DNA from: Streptomyces silvae
Lineage (GTDB): Bacteria > Actinomycetota > Actinomycetes > Streptomycetales > Streptomycetaceae
Assembly: GCF_016745505.1 (NCBI RefSeq)
Contig: NZ_JAERUC010000153.1
Location: 1 to 64,000, forward strand
Length of the DNA stretch: 64,000 bases
Direction: 5' to 3'
Made by a program: the position numbers and the translations under genes. This document shows, one piece after another, positions 51,995-62,848 of this stretch. The notes under the pieces are model-generated. The model was given only the letters and a program-made list of their open reading frames with translations, made no database searches and was not told where the DNA came from. Each line of letters opens with the position of its first letter. Position 1 is the stretch's first letter.

Positions 51995-53587
51995 TCAGTC
52001 GGTGAGGTTCACCGAGCGGGCCGAGGCCGCGCCGATCTCTTCCGCGATCTCGTTGAGCACCGACTGCGGGATGGTGTCGTCGACGGTGAGGACGACCAGC
52101 GCCTCGCCGCCCGCGTCCTGCCGCGAGACCTGCATGCCGGCGATGTTCAGCCCGGCCTCGCCGAGGATCTTGCCGACCGCGCCGACGACGCCGGGACGGT
52201 CCTCGTAGCGCAGGACGACCATGTGGTCGGCGAGCGCCAGGTCCACGTCGTGCTCGCCGATGGCGACGATCTTCTGGAGGTGCTTGGGGCCTGCCAGCGT
52301 GCCGGAGACCGCGACCTCCTCGCCGTTCGACAGGGTGCCGCGGACCGTCACGACGTTGCGGTGGTCCGGCGACTCGGAGCTGGTGGTGAGGCGGACCTCG
52401 ACACCGCGCTCCTGCGCGAACAGCGGGGCGTTGACGTAGCTGACGGTCTCGTCGACGACGTCCTCGAAGACACCCTTGAGCGCGGAGAGTTCCAGCACCT
52501 TCACGTCGTGCTGGGTGATCTCGCCGTACACCTCGACGTCGAGGCGGGCCGCGACCTCGCCCGCGAGCGCGGTGAAGATCCGGCCGAGCTTCTCGGCGAG
52601 CGGCAGACCGGGACGCACGTCCTCGGCGATGACGCCGCCCTGGACGTTGACCGCGTCGGGCACGAGCTCACCGGCGAGCGCCAGGCGGACGGACTTGGCG
52701 ACCGCGATGCCCGCCTTCTCCTGCGCCTCGTCGGTGGAGGCGCCGAGGTGCGGGGTGCAGACGACCTGGTCGAACTGGAACAGCGGGGAGTCCGTGCAGG
52801 GCTCCTTCGTGTACACGTCCAGACCGGCGCCGGCGACCCGGCCCTCCTTGAGGGCGGAGGCGAGCGCCTCCTCGTCGACGATGCCGCCGCGCGCGGCGTT
52901 GACGATGCGCACCGAGGGCTTGACCTTGTGCAGCGCGTCGTCGCCGATCAGGCCGAGCGTCTCGGGGGTCTTGGGGAGGTGCACCGTGATGAAGTCGGAG
53001 ACCTCGAGCAGCTCGTCCAGCGTGAGGAGCTTGACGCCCATCTGCGCGGCGCGCGCGGGCTGCACATAGGGGTCGTACGCGACGATCTTCATGCCGAAGG
53101 CCGACATGCGCTGGGCGACCAGGACGCCGATGCGGCCGAGGCCGACGACGCCGAGGGTCTTCTCGCTGAGCTCGACGCCCGTGTACTTGGACCGCTTCCA
53201 CTCGCCGTTCTTCAGGGCGGTGTTGGCCTGCGGGATGTTGCGCGCGGTGGCCACGAGCAGACCGCAGGCGAGCTCGGCGGCGGTGACGATGTTGGACGTC
53301 GGCGCGTTGACGACCATCACGCCGGCCTTGGTGGCCGAGGAGACGTCGACGTTGTCCAGACCGACACCCGCACGGGCGACGACCTTGAGCTGCTTCGCGG
53401 CGGCGATGGCCTCGGCGTCGACCTTGGTGGCGGAACGCACCAGGATCGCGTCGACGTCGGCGATCGCGGGGAGGAGTTCGGCGCGGTCCGCGCCGTTGCA
53501 GTGCCGGATCTCGAAATCCGGACCCAGAGCGTCGACCGTGGCGGGCGACAGCTCTTCGGCGATGAGTACGACAGGTTTCGAGCTCAC
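51995..53587 (-). CDS. serA: D-3-phosphoglycerate dehydrogenase
   Basis: A 530-aa enzyme of the long (type I) class, like that of M. tuberculosis, first step of serine synthesis. It has the catalytic domain with VVARAGVGLDNVD, the NAD motif LGVVGLGRIGVLVAQR, the Arg/Glu/His relay (NAARGGIVDEEAL, DVYTKEP, TPHLGAST), an ASB (allosteric substrate-binding) domain at about 320-450, and a C-terminal ACT domain (VLRYEDRPGVVGAVGKIL) for serine feedback. GTG 53587 opens on SSKPVVLIAEEL. Terminator-separated from ilvC, so it has its own promoter in 53588-53845. Confidence 0.96.
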   Translation of the reverse strand: MSSKPVVLIAEELSPATVDALGPDFEIRHCNGADRAELLPAIADVDAILVRSATKVDAEAIAAAKQLKVVARAGVGLDNVDVSSATKAGVMVVNAPTSNIVTAAELACGLLVATARNIPQANTALKNGEWKRSKYTGVELSEKTLGVVGLGRIGVLVAQRMSAFGMKIVAYDPYVQPARAAQMGVKLLTLDELLEVSDFITVHLPKTPETLGLIGDDALHKVKPSVRIVNAARGGIVDEEALASALKEGRVAGAGLDVYTKEPCTDSPLFQFDQVVCTPHLGASTDEAQEKAGIAVAKSVRLALAGELVPDAVNVQGGVIAEDVRPGLPLAEKLGRIFTALAGEVAARLDVEVYGEITQHDVKVLELSALKGVFEDVVDETVSYVNAPLFAQERGVEVRLTTSSESPDHRNVVTVRGTLSNGEEVAVSGTLAGPKHLQKIVAIGEHDVDLALADHMVVLRYEDRPGVVGAVGKILGEAGLNIAGMQVSRQDAGGEALVVLTVDDTIPQSVLNEIAEEIGAASARSVNLTD

Positions 53588-53845
53588 GTGTGTCCTCACA
53601 AGTCCAGTGCGGACGGCCGTCCCGACGGCCGCAGGCGGTGGAGGGGCTAGCCGCGTGGAAGACGCACGACACTGTGGGCCCTGACGCGTGTATGTGTTGG
53701 TGAGAGTGTAGTCATGCGGCCGGGCACGCACTGCGCCCCGGTGGAAGGATCACCCGCACGGGGTGGACGGGCTGTACAGACGTACGGCGCCGCCTCCTGC
53801 CACCCACCTCTCCCCGCAGTGACACGGGGGTGAGGCCGGCCGTGC

Positions 53846-53880
53846 GCCGGGGGCAGGCCCGGTGCGGACCTGCCCCCGGC
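53846..53880 (-). terminator. Terminator after ilvC
   Basis: Perfect 12-bp inverted repeat GCCGGGGGCAGG-N11-CCTGCCCCCGGC just past the ilvC stop. The remaining 260 bases up to serA hold no gene that I can support. Confidence 0.9.
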
Positions 53881-53886
53881 GAGAAC

Positions 53887-54993
<1,107 letters not shown>

Positions 54994-55521
54994 TTACGCC
55001 GAGCGGTCGAGTGCGCGCAGGGAACGGTCGGTGATCGAGCGCGCGCCGCGCCCTATGGCGATGGTGCCGGACTGGACCAGCTCCTTGATGCCGAACTGTT
55101 CGAGCATCTTGAGCATGGCCTCCAGCTTGTCGGCACCCCCTGTCGCCTCGATCGTGACGGCCTCCGGGGAGACGTCCACGGTCTTGGCGCGGAACAGCTG
55201 GACGATCTCGACGATCTGGGAGCGGGTCTCGTTGTCTGCGCGGACCTTCACCAGGACGAGCTCCCGCTGGATCGCTGCGGCGGGCTCGAGTTCGACGATC
55301 TTCAGGACGTTGACCAGCTTGTTGAGCTGCTTGGTCACCTGCTCCAGGGGCAGGCCCTCGACATTCACGACAATGGTGATGCGTGAGATGTCGGGATGTT
55401 CGGTGGTACCGACCGCGAGCGAGTCGATGTTGAAGCCGCGCCGGGAGAACAGGGCCGTGATCCGGGCGAGGACTCCGGGCTTGTTCTCGACCAGGACGGA
55501 GAGCGTGTGCTTGGTGGACAT
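54994..55521 (-). CDS. ilvN: Acetolactate synthase small regulatory subunit
   Basis: A 175-aa regulatory subunit with an N-terminal ACT domain (HTLSVLVENKPGVLARITALFSRRGFNIDSLAVG), which binds valine for feedback inhibition, and a C-terminal ALS_ss domain (ELVLVKVRADNETRSQIVEIVQLFRAKTVDVS). It starts 22 bp after ilvB, so translation is probably coupled. Complete and typical length. Confidence 0.96.
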   Translation of the reverse strand: MSTKHTLSVLVENKPGVLARITALFSRRGFNIDSLAVGTTEHPDISRITIVVNVEGLPLEQVTKQLNKLVNVLKIVELEPAAAIQRELVLVKVRADNETRSQIVEIVQLFRAKTVDVSPEAVTIEATGGADKLEAMLKMLEQFGIKELVQSGTIAIGRGARSITDRSLRALDRSA

Positions 55522-55543
55522 GGAGTCGGTCTCTCTCTGTCTC

Positions 55544-57394
55544 TCAGTCGTCTTCGTTGTCGCCGAAGTCGGGGCGGACGCCCCGCGCTGCCATGACCTC
55601 GTCGTTGGAGGTGCCGGCGGCGACCATCGGCCACACCATGGCGTCCTCGTGGACGATGAAGTCGATGACGACCGGGCGGTCGTTGATCGCGTTGGCCTCG
55701 GCGATGACCTTGTCCAGGTCGGCCGGGTCCTCGCAGCGGATGGCGTAGCAGCCCATGGCCTCGGACAGCTTGACGAAGTCCGGGACGCGGGTGCCCTTGG
55801 CGGCGTTGCCGTCCGCGTCCGGGCCGGAGTGCAGCACGGTGTTGGAGTACCGCTGGTTGTAGAACAGGGTCTGCCACTGGCGGACCATCCCGAGCGCGCC
55901 GTTGTTGATGACGGCGACCTTGATCGGGATGTTGTTGAGCGCGCAGGTGGTGAGTTCCTGGTTGGTCATCTGGAAGCAGCCGTCGCCGTCGATCGCCCAG
56001 ACCGCGCGGTCGGGCATGCCCGCCTTGGCGCCCATGGCGGCCGGGACGGCGTAGCCCATGGTCCCGGCGCCGCCGGAGTTGAGCCAGGTGCTGGGCTGCT
56101 CGTAGCGGATGAAGTGCGAGGCCCACATCTGGTGCTGGCCGACGCCCGCCGCGAAGATCGTGCCCTCGGGGGCGAGTTCGCCGATGCGCTCGATGACCTG
56201 CTGCGGCGAGAGGCTGCCGTCCTCCGGCAGGTCGTAGCCGACGGGGTAGGTCTCGCGCCAGCGGTTGAGGTCCTTCCACCAGGCGTCGTAGTCGCCGGTG
56301 TTGCCCTCGGTGTGCTCGGCCTGGACCGCCTGGACAAGGTCGGCGATGACCTCGCGGGCGTCCCCGACGATCGGGACGTCGGCGGCGCGGTTCTTGCCGA
56401 TCTCGGCCGGGTCGATGTCCGCGTGGACGATCTTGGCGTACGGGGCGAAGCTGTCCAGCTTGCCGGTGACGCGGTCGTCGAACCTGGCCCCGAGCGCGAC
56501 GATCAGGTCGGCCTTCTGCAGCGCGGTGACGGCGGTGACCGAACCGTGCATGCCGGGCATTCCCACGTGCAGCGGGTGGCTGTCGGGGAAGGAGCCGAGC
56601 GCCATCAGGGTGGTGGTGACGGGCGCTCCGGTGAGCTCTGCCAGGACCTTCAGCTCCGCGGTGGCGCCGGCCTTCATGACACCGCCGCCGACGTACAGCA
56701 CGGGGCGCTTGGCCTGGGTGATGAGCTTGGCGGCCTCGCGGATCTGCTTCGCGTGCGGCTTGGTGACGGGCCGGTAGCCGGGCAGGTCCATCGTCGGCGG
56801 CCAGCTGAAGGTGGTCTTCGACTGCAGCGCGTCCTTGGCGATGTCGACGAGGACCGGTCCCGGGCGGCCGGTGGAGGCGATGTGGAAGGCCTCGGCGATC
56901 GTGTGCGCGATGTCCTCGGCGCGGGTGACCAGGAAGTTGTGCTTCGTGATCGGCATGGTGATGCCGCAGATGTCGGCTTCCTGGAAGGCGTCCGTGCCGA
57001 TGGCGGCGGAGGCCACCTGGCCGGTGATCGCGACCATGGGCACGGAGTCCATGGCGGCGTCGGCGATCGGGGTGACCAGGTTGGTGGCGCCGGGACCCGA
57101 GGTGACCATGCAGACACCGACCTTGCCGGTGGCCTGCGCGTAACCGGTGGCCGCGTGACCCGCACCCTGCTCGTGGCGGACCAGGATGTGACGGACCCGG
57201 GTGGAGTCCATCAGCGGGTCGTACGCCGGAAGGATGCAGCCGCCGGGGAGTCCGAATACGGTGTCGGCCCCGACTTCCTCGAGAGAACGGATGAGGGACT
57301 GCGCGCCCGTGAGGTGCTCAACGGAGGCGGAGGACGGTCCGCCGTTACGGGCCCGCGGCTGCGGGTGCTGGGCCCCGGTGGCCTGCTCGGTCAT
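55544..57394 (-). CDS. ilvB: Acetolactate synthase large catalytic subunit
   Basis: A 616-aa ThDP enzyme. The catalytic Glu lies in [15 protein letters not shown], the [14 protein letters not shown] segment follows, FAD-binding residues lie in the middle domain ([21 protein letters not shown]), and the ThDP/Mg motif [29 protein letters not shown] is intact. It makes acetolactate and acetohydroxybutyrate for Val/Leu/Ile. ATG 57394 has GAGAAGAG at suitable distance and is preferred over ATG 57400. Expression is controlled by the attenuator upstream. Confidence 0.96.
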   Translation of the reverse strand: MTEQATGAQHPQPRARNGGPSSASVEHLTGAQSLIRSLEEVGADTVFGLPGGCILPAYDPLMDSTRVRHILVRHEQGAGHAATGYAQATGKVGVCMVTSGPGATNLVTPIADAAMDSVPMVAITGQVASAAIGTDAFQEADICGITMPITKHNFLVTRAEDIAHTIAEAFHIASTGRPGPVLVDIAKDALQSKTTFSWPPTMDLPGYRPVTKPHAKQIREAAKLITQAKRPVLYVGGGVMKAGATAELKVLAELTGAPVTTTLMALGSFPDSHPLHVGMPGMHGSVTAVTALQKADLIVALGARFDDRVTGKLDSFAPYAKIVHADIDPAEIGKNRAADVPIVGDAREVIADLVQAVQAEHTEGNTGDYDAWWKDLNRWRETYPVGYDLPEDGSLSPQQVIERIGELAPEGTIFAAGVGQHQMWASHFIRYEQPSTWLNSGGAGTMGYAVPAAMGAKAGMPDRAVWAIDGDGCFQMTNQELTTCALNNIPIKVAVINNGALGMVRQWQTLFYNQRYSNTVLHSGPDADGNAAKGTRVPDFVKLSEAMGCYAIRCEDPADLDKVIAEANAINDRPVVIDFIVHEDAMVWPMVAAGTSNDEVMAARGVRPDFGDNEDD

Positions 57395-57462
57395 CGGCAT
57401 TCTCTTCTCGAAGCTGAGGGTTTATGCGGTGTTTTTGTGGGGTTTTGAGAGGTCCCGGTGCA

Positions 57463-57498
57463 ACAAAAAACCCCTCGTGCCGTGAGGCAAGCGAGGGG
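57463..57498 (-). terminator. ilvB attenuator terminator
   Basis: On the minus strand a hairpin CCCCTCG...CGAGGGG with an inner TGCC/GGCA stem is followed by six T residues, between the leader peptide and ilvB. Same hairpin type as before cimA. Confidence 0.85.
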
Positions 57499-57542
57499 AG
57501 CGCGCCGGTGCGGTCTGCAGGGTGTCCATGAGTGACCCTGCT

Positions 57543-57584
57543 TCAGCCGACGCGCTTTCCAAGTACGAGAATTCGGGTGCGCAT
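57543..57584 (-). CDS. ilvBNC leader peptide MRTRILVLGKRVG
   Basis: A 13-residue frame with the run Ile-Leu-Val-Leu, all three branched-chain amino acids, 45 bp upstream of the attenuator hairpin. GAGAGAGGG stands about eight bases before the ATG. A TTGACA hexamer at 57621-57616 could be the -35 box. Stalling at these codons when branched-chain aminoacyl-tRNAs are short would favour an antiterminator and allow ilvB transcription. This is the established actinomycete ilvB attenuation model. Confidence 0.85.
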   Translation of the reverse strand: MRTRILVLGKRVG

Positions 57585-57617
57585 GGCATTGACCCTCTCT
57601 CCGGCACGCACACGGTG

Positions 57618-60600
57618 TCAAGTGGGTGGGACGGGAGTCTCATCATGTGAGCGGCTCTGGAGCGGGATCGCGCCACCCGCGAGGACCGGCCGGGCGGCGG
57701 GTCCGACGCCCGGGACGGGGTACTTCCCGCGGATCAGGGTGCGCCGCAGCCGGTACTCGTCGAGCGGCCCGGCGAAGGCCATCCCCTGCCCGTGCGTGCA
57801 CCCCATGGCCCGCAGGGCGCGCACCTGCTCGGGCACGTCCACACCGTCGGCCACGGACTGCATGCCGAGGTCCCCGGCGATGCGCAGCAGCCCGCTGGTG
57901 ATCTTGTGCAGCCTGGCCGACTCCACGACGCCCTCGACCAGGCACCGGTCCAGCTTCAGTACGTCGATGGGGAGCCGGCGCAGGGCGTTGACCGCCGCGT
58001 ACCCGCTGCCGAAGCCGTCGAGCGCGATACGGACGCCGAGGCGGCGCAGCGCGACCAGCCGCTGCTCCAGTTCGTCGAAGGAGACCCGCGGATCGCTGTC
58101 GGCCACCTCGATCATCAGGGCGCCGGAGGGCAGCCCGTGCCGGGTGAGGAGCGCCTCGACGGACCCCGGGGGCAGTGTGCGGTCCAGCAGCCGGGCGGCC
58201 GACACCCGTACGGAGACGGAGACCTGGTGCCCGGCCCTGGAGCGGTCCGCGGCCTGCTCGACGGCCTCCTCCAGCAGCCAGGTGCCCAGCTCGGCGGCGC
58301 GCTCGCTGTCCTCGGAGACGCGGAGGAACTCGGCGGGGGTGAACAGGATGCCCTGGGCGGAGCGCCACCGGGCCTGGGCGGCGACGGCCGCCACCGTGCC
58401 GCTGGCCAGGTGGACGACGGGCTGGTGGAGCAGGGCGAACTCTCCGTCGCGCAGGGCCGTGCGGAGGCGGGCGGCGAGCTCGGAGCGGCGCACGACGTCC
58501 GCCTGCATCTGCGGGGCGTACAGCTCGACCCGGTCCTTGCCGCCGGCCTTCGCGCGGTACATCGCGAGGTCGGCGTTGCGCATGAGGTCCTTGGGCGTGA
58601 TGGAGGGCTCGGCGAAGGCGACCCCGATGGAGGCGGCCACCCGGACCTCGCCGGTGCCGATCCGGTACGGCTGGGAGAGCCTGAGCCGCAGCCGGTCGGC
58701 GATCTCGTGGACCTGGTACTCCCGGGCGGCCTGGTCGCGGGTGCCGTCGCCGACGATGAGCGCGGCGAACTCGTCGCCCCCGAGCCGGGCGGCGGTGTCC
58801 GAGGTGCGCACGGACTCCTGGAGGCGGCGCGCGGCCTGGACGAGGAGCTCGTCGCCCGCCTGGTGGCCGATGGAGTCGTTGACCGCCTTGAAGCCGTCCA
58901 GGTCGATGAAGAGCACGGCGGTGCCCGGGTCCCCGGACCGGCGGCCGCCGAGCGCCTGGCCGACCCGGGTGGTGAAGAGGGACCGGTTGGGCAGGTCGGT
59001 GAGCGGGTCGTGCTCGGCGTTGTGCTGGAGCTGCGCCTGCAGTCTGACCCGCTCGGTGACGTCGCGGCTGTTGAGCAGCAGTCCGCCCTGGTGGCGGTTG
59101 ACGGTGGACTCCACGTGGAGCCAGTCCCCGGTGCCCGATCTGAAGCGGCACTCGATCCGGGTGGTGGGCTCCTCCCGGGGCGGCACGGCGAGGAAGCGCC
59201 GCAGCTCGTGGACCACTCCCCCGAGGTCGTCGGGATGGATGATCGAGGACAGCTCCGCGCCGACGAGGTCCTCGGCGTCGCGGTGGTAGACCCCGGCCGC
59301 CGCCGGACTGACGTAGCGGAGCACGCCGCTGGGCTCGGCGATCATGATGACGTCGCTGGACCCCTGCACCAGGGAGCGGAAGTGGTTCTCCTTCTGGGCC
59401 AGTTCCTGGGTGAGCGCGATGTTGTCGAGGAGCATGATCGCCTGCCGGAGGACCAGGGCGAGCACGACCGTGCAGCCGGTGAGGACCACGACCCGGTCGA
59501 CCCTGCGGCCCTCCACGACGTTGTACAGGATGCCGAGCGTGCAGACCGCGGCGGCCAGGTAGGGCGTGAGCGCGGCGAGGGACCCGGCGATCGGGCGGCT
59601 GGCGGCCCGTGGCTCCGGGGCCTCGACAGCGTTGTCCTGGCAGCGGCGGGCGCCCCAGGGGGCGTACGCGAGGAGCAGGGAACCGGCGAACCATCCCGCG
59701 TCCAGCAGCTGGCCCGACCGGTACGCCGAGCGCAGCAGCGGCGCCGTGAACAGGGCGTCGCAGAGCACGGTCAGGGCGAGGCCGGCGATGGCGGTGTTGA
59801 CGGCGGAGCGGTTCACGTTGATCCGGCGGAAGTGCAGCGCGAGGACCATCGAGACCAGCACGATGTCGAGCAGCGGGTAGGCCAGCGAGAGCGCGGCCCT
59901 GGCGACGCTCTCCCCCGCGGCGTTGGCGACATGGGCGGTGTGGGCCAGCGCGAGGCTCCAGGAGAGCGTCAGCAGGGATCCGCCGATCAGCCAGGCGTCC
60001 AGCACCAGGCAGACCCAGCCCGCGCGGGTGACGGGGCGCTTGGCCAGGACGAGCAGCCCGACGATGGCGGGCGGCGCGAAGCAGAGGAAGAAGAGGTCCG
60101 CGAGGGAGGGGGCGGGCACCGGGCGCCGCAGCACCACCTCGTACCACCCCCAGACGGCGTTGCCTCCGGCGGCCATGGCCGAGGAGAGCGAGAAGAGGAG
60201 CCAGGCGGGCCTGAACCGGCTCCCGCCGGAGCGGGCGTACACGAAGCACGAGACCGCGGCGATCAGGGCAGCGACGCAGAGGCCGAAGTCACCCATGAAC
60301 AGGGCGACTCCGGGTGATCCCCAGCCGAGAGCGGCCCCCACCGCGTATCCGGCGCAGACGGCACCGAGGGCCAGCTGGGAGCGCAGTCCCACCGTCCGCC
60401 CCGTGGCCGGCTGCCGGGAGAGCAGGGCCCCGAGGGCGCTCACCGGAGAGCCCCGCGGGCGGTCCCCGGCGCCCTCGCCGCCGCTGGACCCGCCTGCCCG
60501 CCCCGTCGCGTCGGATCGTCTCTCCACTGGCCGAACATCGCCCGTCGCCCCCTCGCGTTGCGCTTCCTCCCCGACGCCGTCCCTTCCACGGCGCAGCCCT

Positions 60601-60638
60601 CCTGGGGACGATACACCAGAGCCGTCACTCAGGGACAT
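57618..60638 (-). CDS. Membrane GGDEF protein with PAS domain and degenerate EAL domain
   Basis: A 1006-aa protein: a low-complexity N-terminus (1-90), about nine membrane helices (100-400), PAS (about 414-535), GGDEF (about 545-705) and an EAL-like domain (about 725-960). GGDEF at 620-624 is intact, and an RxxD inhibitory site (RTSD, 611-614) lies five residues before it, so cyclic-di-GMP synthesis is likely. In the EAL-like part the EAL triad reads AAQ near residue 750, the metal Asn of SVNLS is Arg (SVRVS), DDFGTG reads DGFGSG and VAEGVE reads VADGVD, so it should not hydrolyse c-di-GMP. By position downstream of ilvB it corresponds to one of the S. coelicolor Cdg proteins. ATG 60638 chosen; GTG 60662 possible. 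Confidence 0.9.
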   Translation of the reverse strand: MSLSDGSGVSSPGGLRRGRDGVGEEAQREGATGDVRPVERRSDATGRAGGSSGGEGAGDRPRGSPVSALGALLSRQPATGRTVGLRSQLALGAVCAGYAVGAALGWGSPGVALFMGDFGLCVAALIAAVSCFVYARSGGSRFRPAWLLFSLSSAMAAGGNAVWGWYEVVLRRPVPAPSLADLFFLCFAPPAIVGLLVLAKRPVTRAGWVCLVLDAWLIGGSLLTLSWSLALAHTAHVANAAGESVARAALSLAYPLLDIVLVSMVLALHFRRINVNRSAVNTAIAGLALTVLCDALFTAPLLRSAYRSGQLLDAGWFAGSLLLAYAPWGARRCQDNAVEAPEPRAASRPIAGSLAALTPYLAAAVCTLGILYNVVEGRRVDRVVVLTGCTVVLALVLRQAIMLLDNIALTQELAQKENHFRSLVQGSSDVIMIAEPSGVLRYVSPAAAGVYHRDAEDLVGAELSSIIHPDDLGGVVHELRRFLAVPPREEPTTRIECRFRSGTGDWLHVESTVNRHQGGLLLNSRDVTERVRLQAQLQHNAEHDPLTDLPNRSLFTTRVGQALGGRRSGDPGTAVLFIDLDGFKAVNDSIGHQAGDELLVQAARRLQESVRTSDTAARLGGDEFAALIVGDGTRDQAAREYQVHEIADRLRLRLSQPYRIGTGEVRVAASIGVAFAEPSITPKDLMRNADLAMYRAKAGGKDRVELYAPQMQADVVRRSELAARLRTALRDGEFALLHQPVVHLASGTVAAVAAQARWRSAQGILFTPAEFLRVSEDSERAAELGTWLLEEAVEQAADRSRAGHQVSVSVRVSAARLLDRTLPPGSVEALLTRHGLPSGALMIEVADSDPRVSFDELEQRLVALRRLGVRIALDGFGSGYAAVNALRRLPIDVLKLDRCLVEGVVESARLHKITSGLLRIAGDLGMQSVADGVDVPEQVRALRAMGCTHGQGMAFAGPLDEYRLRRTLIRGKYPVPGVGPAARPVLAGGAIPLQSRSHDETPVPPT

Positions 60639-60710
60639 AGCTTCTCTACTCTCCGTTACCACCTGGGGTGTTGTCGGTACGCGGTGCGCCCGGGCAGCTC
60701 CGGAGCGTGG

Positions 60711-61661
60711 TCAGCCGGTCGTGAGCACGAGGTTGGCGACCTCCTCGCCCGCGGCGAACCGGGTGAGCTGTCCGGCCAGCAGACGCTTGGCCCGGGGCAG
60801 GAACGCGGAGGTGCTGCCGCCCACATGGGGGGTGATCAGTGTGTGGGGAGCATGCCAGAGCGGGTGGCCGGCGGGGAGCGGTTCGGGGTCGGTCACGTCG
60901 AGTGCGGCGCGCAGCCGCCCGGACTCGAGTTCGGCCAGCAGGGCCGAGGTGTCGACGACACCGCCGCGGGCCACGTTCACCAGCAGGGCGCCGTCCTTCA
61001 TCGCGGCGAGGAAGCGGGGGCCCACCAGCCCTTGTGTGGAAGGGTTCAGCGGGGTGGACAGGATGACGACATCGGCCTCGGGGAGCAGCGCGGGAAGCTC
61101 GTCGATCGCGTGTACGGGGCCGCGCGCGGTTGTCCGTGCGGAGCGTGCGACGCGCACCACCCGCGCGCACTCGAAGGGTTCGAGCCGGTCCTCGATGGCC
61201 GCGCCGATCGATCCGTACCCCACCACGAGGACGGACTTGTCGGCGAGCGCCGGGTAGAAGCCGGACCGCCACTCCTCCTTCTCCTGGCCCTCGGCGAAGC
61301 CGGGGAACCCCCGGAGCGAGGCGAGGACCAGGGCGAGGGCGAGTTCGGCCGTGGATGCCTCGTGCACGCCCTTGGCGTTGCACAGCCGGACCCCGGCGGG
61401 CAGCAGGCCCAGTCCCGGCTCCACGTGGTCGATGCCCGCGGAGAGCGTCTGGACGACCTGGACGCCGCTCATCGCGTCCAGCGGCCGGACCGCGACCTCG
61501 GAGCCCTTCATGTACGGGACGACGTAGAAGGCGCAGTCGGCGGGATCCGCGGGGTACTCCGGCCCGCCGTCCCAGAAGCGGTAGTCGAGGCCCTCGGGGA
61601 GACCGTCGATCTCGTCGGCGGGGAACGGCAGCCATACGTCGGTGGCAGTGGGAGAAGTCAT
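60711..61661 (-). CDS. D-isomer-specific 2-hydroxyacid dehydrogenase
   Basis: A 316-aa NAD-dependent dehydrogenase. The N-half catalytic domain holds TLSAGIDHVEPGLGLLPAGV, the Rossmann loop VLVVGYGSIGAAIEDRL, the catalytic Arg in NVARGGVVDTSALL, Asp/Glu in DVTDPEPLPAGHPLW and His in ITPHVGGST. It lacks the ACT and ASB domains of SerA, so it is a glyoxylate/hydroxypyruvate- or lactate-type enzyme of unknown substrate. Divergent from the next aldo/keto reductase gene. Confidence 0.92.
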   Translation of the reverse strand: MTSPTATDVWLPFPADEIDGLPEGLDYRFWDGGPEYPADPADCAFYVVPYMKGSEVAVRPLDAMSGVQVVQTLSAGIDHVEPGLGLLPAGVRLCNAKGVHEASTAELALALVLASLRGFPGFAEGQEKEEWRSGFYPALADKSVLVVGYGSIGAAIEDRLEPFECARVVRVARSARTTARGPVHAIDELPALLPEADVVILSTPLNPSTQGLVGPRFLAAMKDGALLVNVARGGVVDTSALLAELESGRLRAALDVTDPEPLPAGHPLWHAPHTLITPHVGGSTSAFLPRAKRLLAGQLTRFAAGEEVANLVLTTG

Positions 61662-61755
61662 GGTCAGGAGGCTATGCGAAGGGCGGAGAACGGCAGAGGT
61701 TACTTTGGGGTGCGGGTGGTTCCGTGATCACGGGACCGAGGGAGGGTTCGGGGAG

Positions 61756-62748
61756 TTGGAGCGCAGGACTATCGGTGCGGCGGCGCTCGCCGTGGGTGCG
61801 GTCGGGCTGGGCTGTATGCCGATGAGCTGGGGCTACACCACGTCGCAGCAGCGCGGTGACCGTTCGCTGCGGACCGTGCACGCCGCGCTGGACGCGGGTG
61901 TCCAACTGCTCGACACCGCCGACATGTACGGGCCCTTCACCAACGAGCTGCTCGTCGGGCGGGCGCTCAAGGGCCGGCGGTCCGAGGCCTTCCTCTCCAC
62001 CAAGTGCGGTCTGCTGGTGGGTGATCAGCACATCGTGGCCAATGGGCGCCCCGGGTATGTGCGCAGGGCCTGCGACGCGTCGCTGCGGAGGCTCCAGACC
62101 GATGTGATCGATCTCTACCAGCTGCACCGGGCCGATCCCGAGGTGCCGGTCGAGGAGACCTGGGGCGCGATGGCGGACCTGGTGACGGCGGGCAAGGTGC
62201 GGGCGCTCGGGCTGTGCGCGGTGGGTGCCAGGGCGGGCCGGGGCCCGGGGGCGCGGATGTACGACGCGACCATCCGGCAGCTGGAGCGGATGCAGCAGGT
62301 CTTTCCCGTCAGCGCTGTCCAGGCGGAGCTCTCCGTGTGGTCGCCCCAGGCGCTGGACGATCTGCTGCCGTGGTGCGCGGCCCGGGGTGTGGGGGTGCTG
62401 GCGGCGATGCCGCTGGGCAGCGGGTACCTCACGGGGACGCTCAAGCCCGGCCAGGGGTTCGAGCCGGACGATCCGCGGGCCAGGCACCCCCGCTTCACCG
62501 CGGAGATGATGGCGGCCAACCAGCCGGTGGTGGCGGGGCTGCGCAGGGTCGGTCAGCGGCACGGCGCCACTCCGGCGCAGGTGGCTCTGGCGTGGGTGCT
62601 GCGGCAGGGCCGGCATGTGGTGCCCGTGCCCGGCGCGAAGCGGGAGGAGTGGGCCGTGGAGAACGCGGGGGCGGCGGGGCTGGTGCTCACGGACCGGGAC
62701 CTGGCCGAGATCGCGGGGCTGCCGCGGGCCCTCGGCTCGTGGGACTGA
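61756..62748 (+). CDS. Aldo/keto reductase
   Basis: A 330-aa aldo/keto reductase of the YakC/PdxI-like group. Visible are LGCMPMSWGY, the catalytic Asp and Tyr in LDTADMYGPFTNELLVGRAL, Lys in FLSTKCGLLVG, His in YQLHRADPEVPVEET and the NADP loop MPLGSGYLTGTLKPG ... VPVPGAKREEWAVENAGA. The first residues read ERRTIGAAALAVGAVGLGCM, slightly Tat-like in look but part of the family N-terminus. TTG 61756 with GGAGGG nine bases upstream is the best start; longer frames begin inside the divergent promoter region. Confidence 0.88.
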   Translation: MERRTIGAAALAVGAVGLGCMPMSWGYTTSQQRGDRSLRTVHAALDAGVQLLDTADMYGPFTNELLVGRALKGRRSEAFLSTKCGLLVGDQHIVANGRPGYVRRACDASLRRLQTDVIDLYQLHRADPEVPVEETWGAMADLVTAGKVRALGLCAVGARAGRGPGARMYDATIRQLERMQQVFPVSAVQAELSVWSPQALDDLLPWCAARGVGVLAAMPLGSGYLTGTLKPGQGFEPDDPRARHPRFTAEMMAANQPVVAGLRRVGQRHGATPAQVALAWVLRQGRHVVPVPGAKREEWAVENAGAAGLVLTDRDLAEIAGLPRALGSWD

Positions 62749-62848
62749 ACGGGAGCGCCGCAAGCGGGAGAATGGGCGGAGATCGGTAACCCGGGGCCGG
62801 GCGGCGTGTAAGAACAGTAGTCGTGCGACCGTCGAAAGGATCGGTGCT

